Source of the DNA: Bifidobacterium pseudocatenulatum DSM 20438 = JCM 1200 = LMG 10505
GTDB taxonomy: Bacteria > Actinomycetota > Actinomycetes > Actinomycetales > Bifidobacteriaceae
Length of the DNA stretch: 64,000 nt
Direction of reading: 5' to 3'
Assembly: GCF_001025215.1 (NCBI RefSeq)
Contig: NZ_AP012330.1
Coordinates: 124,001-188,000 of the forward strand
Under the pieces are notes generated by a model. That model saw only the letters and a program-made list of their open reading frames with translations, had not been told where the DNA came from and did not search any database. Positions 8,526-15,654 of this stretch are shown here, one piece after another. Position numbers and translations under genes: made by a program. Every line of letters starts with the position of its first letter. Position 1 is the stretch's first letter.

Positions 8526-9890
8526 ATGTTCTTTCTTCGAATGATTTTCCGCTCGTTCAGCAGGCAGTTCAAACGCAGGCTGCTGATCGCGGTCACCGTG
8601 TGCTTGTCGGCCACGGTCAGCGTGGCCATGTTGGGCGTGGTGTTCGACGTTGGAGACAAGCTGAACGCCGAACTGTCGACGTACGGTTCCAACATCATCG
8701 TGCAGCCCAAGGCTGATGCCGTCGTCAACGACCTGTACAACACGGGTGGTGATGCTGACAGCAGCGCTTCCGGCACTTCCGAATCCGATCCGACCACATT
8801 TTTGAAGGAATCGGATGTACCGAAGATCAAAACCATCTTCTGGGCGTTCAATATCACGAATTTTGCCCCCGAACTTAATATCCATGCTGACGTGAACTGC
8901 GCGTCCGAATCGGCGGCATCGGCGGATTCCAGCTCCTGTAAGGCTTCCGGAGTGCCGATTGTGGGCACATGGTTCGCGAAGACCCTGCACATGGATTCCG
9001 GCGAATCCACGGTGGCGGGTATGAACGGCATGCGTTCGTGGTGGAAGCTTGACGGCTCTTGGCCGAAAGATGATAGCGCGCAAGGTCTGATCGGCACCAC
9101 GCTCGCATCCAAGCTCGGCGTGGCCAAGGGAGACACCGTAACCCTCTACAAAACCACCGCCGACGGCAGCCGCAACAAGCAGCAGATCACTATCACTGGC
9201 ATTTACGATTCCGGCGATAGCGACAACAACGCGATGTACATTCCGTCATTCACCGCGCAGGTGCTTGCGAATCTGCCTGATTCTATTGACGAGATCGAAG
9301 TCAAAGCGCTGACCACGCCAGACAATGATTTGGCGCGAAAGGCGTCGAAGAATCCGAACGCGCTCACGCAAGACGAGTGGGAAACATGGTATTGCACCGC
9401 GTACCCTTCGTCCATCGCCTACCAGATCGAAGAGGTTATTTCCGGTTCCGTAGCCAAGCAGGTGCGTCAGGTGGCCGCATTGCAGGGCGATGTGCTGCAG
9501 AAAACGCAGGCGGTGATGGTGCTGATGACCGTGCTTTCGTTGGTTGCGGCCGCTATTGCAGTGGCGAATCTGATGGCCGCCTCGATCGGTGAGCGCGGTT
9601 CCGAATTGGCGTTGCTGAAGGCGATTGGTGCCACCGATGGTGCGGTTTCCCGCCTGATGCTCGCTGAGACGGCTGTGATTTCGTTGGTTGGCGCGATTGT
9701 TGGTGCGCTGTTGGGTTCCTGTGTTGCGCAGATTGTGGGACACGTGGTATTCGGTTCCGGCATTACGATGCGTCCGATGGTGTTTGTGCTGGTGTTTGTG
9801 CTGCTGACGCTTACCGTGCTGATCGCCTCGTTCTCGTCGATCCGTTCGATTCTGGGACTCAAACCCGCGGAGGTGTTGCATGGCCGCTGA
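8526..9890 (+). CDS. FtsX/MacB-type ABC permease 1 of iron cluster
   Basis: This 454-residue protein has one N-terminal membrane helix (about residues 15-40), a large extracytoplasmic MacB-like periplasmic core domain (about 45-300), and three C-terminal helices with the FtsX pattern. ASIGERGSELALLKAIGATDG is the coupling segment between the first two of these. MacB-type complexes perform mechanotransmission rather than classical substrate translocation. Position in the FTR1-P19 cluster implies work on the lipoprotein partners, for example releasing iron from P19 or passing electrons; this is inferred. A GAAAGAGGTAGTC site precedes the ATG. Confidence 0.85.
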   Translation: MFFLRMIFRSFSRQFKRRLLIAVTVCLSATVSVAMLGVVFDVGDKLNAELSTYGSNIIVQPKADAVVNDLYNTGGDADSSASGTSESDPTTFLKESDVPKIKTIFWAFNITNFAPELNIHADVNCASESAASADSSSCKASGVPIVGTWFAKTLHMDSGESTVAGMNGMRSWWKLDGSWPKDDSAQGLIGTTLASKLGVAKGDTVTLYKTTADGSRNKQQITITGIYDSGDSDNNAMYIPSFTAQVLANLPDSIDEIEVKALTTPDNDLARKASKNPNALTQDEWETWYCTAYPSSIAYQIEEVISGSVAKQVRQVAALQGDVLQKTQAVMVLMTVLSLVAAAIAVANLMAASIGERGSELALLKAIGATDGAVSRLMLAETAVISLVGAIVGALLGSCVAQIVGHVVFGSGITMRPMVFVLVFVLLTLTVLIASFSSIRSILGLKPAEVLHGR

Positions 9891-9981
9891 TTTCAACCTG
9901 AGTTCCGTAAACTCGGCCGCGGCTGCGGCCTCGGTCACGAACGGCACACTGTGCTGTTCGTCCGCGGAGGTGTTGCATGGC
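9865..9981 (+). repeat. 20-bp direct repeat spanning the 3' end of permease 1
   Basis: CCGCGGAGGTGTTGCATGGC occurs at 9865-9884 (the last codons of permease 1) and exactly again at 9962-9981, 97 bp later. The second copy creates an in-frame ATG (9977) that could be mistaken for the start of permease 2. It probably arose by a small tandem duplication. Confidence 0.8.
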
Positions 9982-10015
9982 AGGTGAGTTCAAGACAGTC
10001 CGTAAGGGGCATGAG

Positions 10016-11236
10016 ATGACTAATCGCAAGATGTTCTTCACCATGCTGTGGGGCGCGGTGTTCCGCCGTCGTTCGCGAGCCGTTATGGCCGTGATCGCCT
10101 CCATGGTGGGTGCTGCCACGCTGTTCTGCCTTGCTGCAACGTGTATTGCCGTTCCACAGCAGATGAACGAGGAAATGCGCGCGTATGGCGCGAATCTTAT
10201 CGTCACACCGTCCGAATCAACCGAAAAGTCCAACGGCATCGACACCGATACCACCAAAGCGTTGAACCAGATGGTGAAAGGCTCATACAGCGCCCGTTCC
10301 GCCGCCTACCGGTATGAAAGCGTGCGCATAAACTCGGCGCCATACACGCTGGCCGGCATCACGACCAAAGATGTGAAAGCGCTCAACCATCATTGGAATG
10401 TGACTGGCGATTGGCCCAGCGAAGGCAATGTGATGCTCGGCCGTGACGTGGCCGACGCGCTCGGCGTCTCCATCGGTTCGACCGTGACCATCGGCTACCG
10501 TGCATCCGACGATGCGCAGGATTCCGGCGCTCCCGGCCAAACCGAAGCGCAAGCCATGGAAAACGGCCGCGTTTCGTCCGACATTATGGAGAACACCGGC
10601 ACCGAATTCCGTGTCGGAGGCATCGTCGATACGGGCGGCAGCGAAGACGGAATCGTCTACGCAGTCAATGCTGACGTGGCCAAACTGGCCGGTTCCAAAC
10701 GCGGTGCGGACGTGATCGAATATTCCGTCAATGCGGTAGGTAGCGAACTCAACGACGTCGTCAAATCAATCAATGCGAATCCGTCAACCGGCGTGAAAGC
10801 GCAGACCGTCACCAAAATCACCTCATCCGACACCCGCATCATCGCCATGCTGCAAACCCTGTTCTGGATCGTGTCGCTGGTCGTGCTCGTGCTGACGCTG
10901 GTCGGCGTGGGCACCACCATCAGTTCCATCGTGTCTCAGCGACGCAACGAAATCGGCTTGCGCAAAGCGTTGGGTGCATCGTCGCAGGCCATCGGCATCG
11001 AATTCTATGTGGAATCCGCCATCTACGGACTGATTGGCGGCCTGGTCGGCACTATCATCGGCTACTTGCTGGCCCGCGTGCTGTGCGTGTCCGTATTCGA
11101 GCGTGCCATTGGCTTCAACTGGCTGTTGGGCGTCGCTTCGCTGCTGTTGAGCGTGCTCATCGCCGTCATCGCATCCATTCCGCCGGTTCGCCGCGCAACC
11201 CGTATCGACCCCGCCATCGTTTTGAGGGAGGAATAA
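10016..11236 (+). CDS. FtsX/MacB-type ABC permease 2 of iron cluster
   Basis: This 406-residue protein has the same architecture as its neighbour: N-terminal helix, extracytoplasmic domain (about residues 45-270) and three C-terminal helices with the coupling stretch VSQRRNEIGLRKALGASS. The start at 10016 has an AAGGGG site. The in-frame ATG at 9977 lies in a duplicated copy of the preceding gene's end and would add 13 unrelated residues, so it is rejected. The C-terminus matches MacB family proteins. The ATPase gene follows 2 bp after the stop codon, so the two are translationally coupled. Confidence 0.85.
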   Translation: MTNRKMFFTMLWGAVFRRRSRAVMAVIASMVGAATLFCLAATCIAVPQQMNEEMRAYGANLIVTPSESTEKSNGIDTDTTKALNQMVKGSYSARSAAYRYESVRINSAPYTLAGITTKDVKALNHHWNVTGDWPSEGNVMLGRDVADALGVSIGSTVTIGYRASDDAQDSGAPGQTEAQAMENGRVSSDIMENTGTEFRVGGIVDTGGSEDGIVYAVNADVAKLAGSKRGADVIEYSVNAVGSELNDVVKSINANPSTGVKAQTVTKITSSDTRIIAMLQTLFWIVSLVVLVLTLVGVGTTISSIVSQRRNEIGLRKALGASSQAIGIEFYVESAIYGLIGGLVGTIIGYLLARVLCVSVFERAIGFNWLLGVASLLLSVLIAVIASIPPVRRATRIDPAIVLREE

Positions 11237-11238
11237 TC

Positions 11239-12060
11239 ATGAGTTCCGAGAATACGTTGAATATGTTGCTTGAATTGGATCATATTTCCAAGATTTACGG
11301 CGATTTGCGTGCCGTCGACGATTTGACTTTGACCGTTCCGCAAGGTGAATGGCTTGCGATTGTCGGTTCGTCGGGTTCCGGTAAAACCACGCTGATGAAC
11401 ATGATTGGCTGCATGGACACGCCTTCAAAGGGTTCCGTCATGCTGGAAGGCCGCAAGTTGGAGGATTTGAACGCCAAGCAGCTTGCCGACGTGCGTAAGA
11501 ACATGATCGGATTGGTGTTCCAGAAGTTCTATCTGGTACCGCATCTGACGGCTGTGGAAAACGTGATGGTGGCACAGTACTATCATTCCGTAGTCAACGA
11601 GCAGCAGGCGTTGGAAGCGTTGGAACGCGTCGGTTTGAAGGAGCGTGCCCACCATCTGCCCGGCCAGCTTTCCGGTGGCGAACAGCAGCGCGTGTGCATC
11701 GCACGTGCGCTCATCAACTGCCCGAAATTGATTCTTGCGGACGAACCGACCGGCAATTTGGATGAGAAGAACGAGAAAATCGTGCTTGACCTGTTCCGTC
11801 AGCTGCACGAGCAGGGCACTACCATCATCGTCGTGACCCATGATGCGCTCGTCGCATCTTGTGCCCAGCGCGAGATTATGCTCAACCATGGCGTGCTCGT
11901 CGGCGAGAAGTGGAATGATGAGGCCGCACGGAAGGCCTATGAGCAGGCGGGTGGCAAGCCGGCATACACCGGTTCCACTACGGAAGGCGCACAGAATGGC
12001 GAGACGGCCATCAGCTTCGCCGATCCGACCAAAGTCGCGAAAACCGGGGGTGAGGAATAA
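11239..12060 (+). CDS. MacB/LolD-type ABC ATPase of iron cluster
   Basis: This 273-residue ATPase drives the two FtsX-type permeases. Walker A is [10 protein letters not shown], the signature is [15 protein letters not shown], and Walker B is [12 protein letters not shown], the form typical of the MacB/LolD branch; the H-loop is VVTHD. A C-terminal tail of about 40 residues (from roughly 235) is specific to this protein. The start is the ATG at 11239 behind GAGGGAGGAA; the long upstream extension in the same frame overlaps permease 2 and is not real. Confidence 0.93.
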   Translation: MSSENTLNMLLELDHISKIYGDLRAVDDLTLTVPQGEWLAIVGSSGSGKTTLMNMIGCMDTPSKGSVMLEGRKLEDLNAKQLADVRKNMIGLVFQKFYLVPHLTAVENVMVAQYYHSVVNEQQALEALERVGLKERAHHLPGQLSGGEQQRVCIARALINCPKLILADEPTGNLDEKNEKIVLDLFRQLHEQGTTIIVVTHDALVASCAQREIMLNHGVLVGEKWNDEAARKAYEQAGGKPAYTGSTTEGAQNGETAISFADPTKVAKTGGEE

Positions 12061-12116
12061 GCTGAAATCAGCCGAATAATCCAAGCCATAGCACTGACGA
12101 ATCGTACGGAGCGAAC

Positions 12117-12674
12117 ATGAGCAACGAATCATCGAATGCGATCAAAGTAATCGCACTGTCTGCGGCAAGCCTTGCATTGCTGTCGGCATGCGGCGAACCC
12201 ACGGCGACGCCAATGGACGATGAATATGCCGGAAATTCCGGCGAAAGCGTGCAATCGCAGGAAGAAAATTCAAAGAACAGCGGTAGTGCCACCGACTCCG
12301 GCGATTCTGCGGATACGGACGTCAAAAACCATGCCGACGATCCGAACAGCACTACATCCGATAAGCAAGACACCGGCAACTACGCCGACGGTACCTACTC
12401 GATCAACGGCCAGTACGGGCCGGTGAGCGAAGACACTATCGACGTGCATGTGACGGTCAAAGACCAGACCGTCACCAATGTGGAGGTTATCGGGCATCCG
12501 TTCACGTCCATCTCCAAAAAGCACCAGAATGCGTTCGCCGAAGCCATCAACGGTGTGGTGGACGGCAAGCCGCTCAAAGACCTCAAGGTAGACAAGGTGG
12601 CCGGTGCCAGCTGGACGTCGGAAGCGTTCAACAAGGCGTTGGACGTGGCCCGTCAGGAAGCGTCAATCCAGTAG
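12117..12674 (+). CDS. FMN-binding-domain lipoprotein, predicted ApbE substrate
   Basis: This 185-residue lipoprotein has lipobox LSAC (Cys25), an acidic Ser/Asp/Asn-rich linker (about 26-90) and a C-terminal FMN_bind domain (about 93-183). Residues 159-167, DKVAGASWT, fit the covalent flavinylation motif Dxx(S/A)GA(S/T)xT, with Thr167 as expected FMN acceptor. An ApbE gene lies at the other end of the locus. In Campylobacter-type FTR1-P19 clusters this place is taken by thioredoxin-like proteins, so here a flavin carrier may provide the redox step, for instance Fe(III) reduction. That is inference. It is the last gene of the operon and is followed by a hairpin. Confidence 0.88.
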   Translation: MSNESSNAIKVIALSAASLALLSACGEPTATPMDDEYAGNSGESVQSQEENSKNSGSATDSGDSADTDVKNHADDPNSTTSDKQDTGNYADGTYSINGQYGPVSEDTIDVHVTVKDQTVTNVEVIGHPFTSISKKHQNAFAEAINGVVDGKPLKDLKVDKVAGASWTSEAFNKALDVARQEASIQ

Positions 12675-12708
12675 GGCCAGTAGCGGCGAAAAGCCCGCAA
12701 ACGTACAA

Positions 12709-12768
12709 TGAGCGCCTCAGCTACAGCCGCACCCAAAGAGTGATCAAAGGCCGTAGCGGGGGCGCTCA
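12709..12768. terminator. Long interrupted palindrome between convergent genes
   Basis: TGAGCGCC (12709-12716) pairs with GGCGCTCA (12761-12768), and inside it GCTACAGCC nearly pairs with GGCCGTAGC. It lies between the 3' ends of the FMN-lipoprotein gene and the minus-strand TetR gene, so a bidirectional terminator is likely, although no long T-run follows. Confidence 0.5.
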
Positions 12769-12811
12769 CTAAGTTTCAGATTACTATGGCAGCTCTGCTC
12801 TGCGATGCCTT

Positions 12812-13465
12812 TCAGACGGCCATAACGGGCCACAGAACGGCCGCCATGTTCTCAGGCCAAGGAATACTCGCATCGCCATGCAACGCCTTACAGGCGAGCA
12901 TGGAGCCGAGTATCGTGCTGAACAGGAATTGCGGATTCAATCCATTACGGAACACTCCGGCCTTCATGCCGCGTTCAACAAACTCAGAAAAACGCTTTTC
13001 CGCAGGAACAAGTACTTGATTGGCAATCGCATTCAACGAAGTGTTATCAGACGAAAGCACCACACCAACGGCCTTCAAACCAAAATCGCTGTCGAAAAAA
13101 CAACCTTGAATGCGTTGCAACATCGTCAGCAAACCGTTTTTCGACAACTCGACATCGCTGAAATCCGGTAATCCCGCAACTTCCAGCTGCACACGGTGCA
13201 ACAGATCATCAGCATTCTTATAGCGGCGATAGATCGTGGTTTTCGCAACGCCAGAACGACGAGCGACCTCTTCGATGGTCACCGCGCCGACGCCATCGGA
13301 AATCACAATCGCAAGCGTGGCCTTCATAATCTTATGATCGGTCTGCTCACGAAGCTGCTCGCGGCGGCTCTGCGCCTTGCGAACAGCCTCATGCACGTCA
13401 CTGACCGCGTCGGAAACCACATCGGAAACGGCTTCGGAAACCGCCTCATGCACTCCGGTAATCAT
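12812..13465 (-). CDS. TetR-family regulator, last gene of Pip operon
   Basis: This 217-residue regulator has an N-terminal HTH with VTIEEVARRSGVAKTTIYRRY at about residues 63-83 and a variable helical ligand domain. Its ATG overlaps the TGA of the upstream Pip gene (ATGA, 13462-13465), which fixes the start. The first 35 residues are an unusual Val/Ser/Asp/Ala/Glu repeat (EAVSEAVSDVVSDAVSDV) encoded by near-tandem 12-nt units. It probably senses a compound acting on the envelope and represses its own operon; a palindrome-rich region before the first Pip gene is a candidate operator. Confidence 0.9.
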   Translation of the reverse strand: MITGVHEAVSEAVSDVVSDAVSDVHEAVRKAQSRREQLREQTDHKIMKATLAIVISDGVGAVTIEEVARRSGVAKTTIYRRYKNADDLLHRVQLEVAGLPDFSDVELSKNGLLTMLQRIQGCFFDSDFGLKAVGVVLSSDNTSLNAIANQVLVPAEKRFSEFVERGMKAGVFRNGLNPQFLFSTILGSMLACKALHGDASIPWPENMAAVLWPVMAV

Positions 13466-15654
13466 GAGATCACCTTGGTGCTTTCCACCTTCGCCACATA
13501 CCACTTGTTGAACTTGACCAGAGGAATACGCAGCACCAGGCCAATCAGCAGCAGCGGAATCAGGAACAACAGTAGCGAGCCGAGCGCATGCCAGTAATCG
13601 TTGTTGTAAATACCGGCAATTGCCGCACGCAACGCCACAATCGAATGCGTGGCCGGCAGGAACGGGCTGATATCGCTGATGATCTTCGGCAGCACGGCCA
13701 GCGGATATGCGCCATTCGAGCCGGAAATCTGCGCCACTAGCACCAGCACGCCAATAGCCTTGCCTATATTGCCGAAACTCGCCACCATCGTGTACGTGAA
13801 GAACGAGAACACCAAGGAGCTCGTCCAGCCAGCCAGCATGAACAGCCATGGATGCACCGCCTGCACATGCAGAAACAGGAGATTGCCGCCCAGCGAGAAC
13901 GTGCTCTGCAGCAGCGCGATCACACCGAACACGCCATAATGGCCGAGGAACAGCTGATGCGGCTTCGGATTGTCAAGACCCTCACGGTTCTTGCGTGAAA
14001 CGCCGGGTTTCAGCGTTACAGCCATAAGCAGCGAACCTACGAATAGTGGAAGAATCGTGTAGAACGGCGCCAACTGCGAGCCGAAATTCTTAACAGGGAA
14101 CACAGCTGTGCGCTTCACCTGGACGGGGGCCGCGAGAGCCGCCGCCAGTGAATCGGTGTTATTGCCGAGCACTTCCTTGACGGTGTCCATATTGCCGCTG
14201 TTCAGTGCGTCGGAAAGCGTGCCATTGAACGAAGACAGCGCGGTGCCCGCCTTGGTGAGGCTTTCGGCGGTGGAATCAAGCACCGTGCGAATATTGGTCA
14301 GCTGCTTGTCTGCCGACTTCGTGGTGCTGTTGAGATCTCCCAACGCGCCCTTCAGATCGGCGGCCGTGCTGCTCAATGCGGTGACCGTGTTGCTGATCGA
14401 ATCGGAAATATCGTTGAGCTGCGGCTTGAGCTGGCTGTCGAAATCGGTTTTGATGCCGTCGATGGAGGCCTTCGCCTGCTGGGCGAGCTGGTTCACGCGC
14501 TCGCGGTCGGCTGTGGTGTCGCTCACTTTCGTGTCGATATTGTCGGCGCTGGTGTTGAGTGAGTTCGCTAGATCGTTGAGTTGCGTAATGGTCGCGCCCA
14601 CGTTGGTTTTGAGATGATCGATGGCGATTTTCGCGACTTCCGGCATCAGATTGTTGTTGCTGAGCTCGTCGAGGGCGTCGTAGATGTTCTGGTAGCTTTG
14701 CGCCTGCTTGGTTACGTTTGCGGCCTGATTGCGCAGGGCAGTGGCCGTATTGCCGGCTTGGGTGCCCGCATTGTTGAATACGCTGTCAATATCGGTGGAG
14801 ACCGCGCCGAAGCTGTTCGCCGAGCTGTTCAACGCGGTGCTGAGAGCGTTCGTGCTGGTTTTGACGGCTCCGGTCAGATCGTTGATGCTGTTTTTCGACT
14901 GTTTGAGCTCGTTGCCGGCGTTCTTCGCGCTGTCGCTCACGTTGGAAAGCAGGCTGTTGGAACTGTCGAGCAGGTTCTGTGCGCTCAATGTCAGTGAGCT
15001 GAACGTGGTCAACGCGGATGACGTGTCGGTGAGCGTGTTCGCGAAATTGCCCATGTTGTTGCTGAAGTTGGTGAGCGTGGCCTGCGATTCCGGTTTGTCA
15101 AGCTCGTCGGCCAGCTGCGAGGTGATGCTGAGCGCGGTGCTCGTCAACGTTTCGGAGAACATTTCGTTGATCTGCGCTGCTACGGTGTCGGCTCCTTGGC
15201 CGGTGATCTTTGGGGCGAGTGCGTTCTTCTTCTCGTTGTTGTAGTAGGTGAGCGTGGCATGGTCGCCGTCTGCGGTGAAGAACGTCATCATGCGGGTGCT
15301 GAAATCCTTCGGAATCACCACTGCCGCATAGTATTTGCCGGATTTGGTGCCGTCGATGGCCTCTTTTTTGGTGGTGAAGGTCCAGTCCATCTGGTCGTTG
15401 GCGCGCAAGGTGTTGACCACTTGGTCGCCGATGCTGATCTTTACTGGAATGAGGTCGGACTTGTAGCCTTCATCGTCGTTGGCGACGGCGAATTTCAGAT
15501 TGCCGGTATTGGCGAACGGATTCCAGCTTGCGCTGATGTTGAACCAAGAGAACAGACCCGGAATCACCACCAGTCCGGTAACGATGATGATGGAGACGAT
15601 GTTGCTGGTCAGGCGTCGAACGTCGCCGACGAACAGTTTCCAGATGTTTTTCAT
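13462..15654 (-). CDS. YhgE/Pip domain membrane protein 2
   Basis: This 730-residue protein has an N-terminal membrane helix, a conserved Pip head (VIPGLFSWFNISASWNPFAN, then KFAVANDDEGY), a long extracellular Ser/Thr/Asn-rich coiled region (about residues 170-500) and five or six C-terminal membrane helices of the ABC-2 type. Relatives include the phage-receptor protein YueB/Pip and type VII-like or RND-like export partners; the exact role here is unknown. It is coupled at both ends by 4-bp ATGA overlaps with the first Pip gene and the TetR gene, so all three are co-translated. Confidence 0.9.
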   Translation of the reverse strand: MKNIWKLFVGDVRRLTSNIVSIIIVTGLVVIPGLFSWFNISASWNPFANTGNLKFAVANDDEGYKSDLIPVKISIGDQVVNTLRANDQMDWTFTTKKEAIDGTKSGKYYAAVVIPKDFSTRMMTFFTADGDHATLTYYNNEKKNALAPKITGQGADTVAAQINEMFSETLTSTALSITSQLADELDKPESQATLTNFSNNMGNFANTLTDTSSALTTFSSLTLSAQNLLDSSNSLLSNVSDSAKNAGNELKQSKNSINDLTGAVKTSTNALSTALNSSANSFGAVSTDIDSVFNNAGTQAGNTATALRNQAANVTKQAQSYQNIYDALDELSNNNLMPEVAKIAIDHLKTNVGATITQLNDLANSLNTSADNIDTKVSDTTADRERVNQLAQQAKASIDGIKTDFDSQLKPQLNDISDSISNTVTALSSTAADLKGALGDLNSTTKSADKQLTNIRTVLDSTAESLTKAGTALSSFNGTLSDALNSGNMDTVKEVLGNNTDSLAAALAAPVQVKRTAVFPVKNFGSQLAPFYTILPLFVGSLLMAVTLKPGVSRKNREGLDNPKPHQLFLGHYGVFGVIALLQSTFSLGGNLLFLHVQAVHPWLFMLAGWTSSLVFSFFTYTMVASFGNIGKAIGVLVLVAQISGSNGAYPLAVLPKIISDISPFLPATHSIVALRAAIAGIYNNDYWHALGSLLLFLIPLLLIGLVLRIPLVKFNKWYVAKVESTKVIS

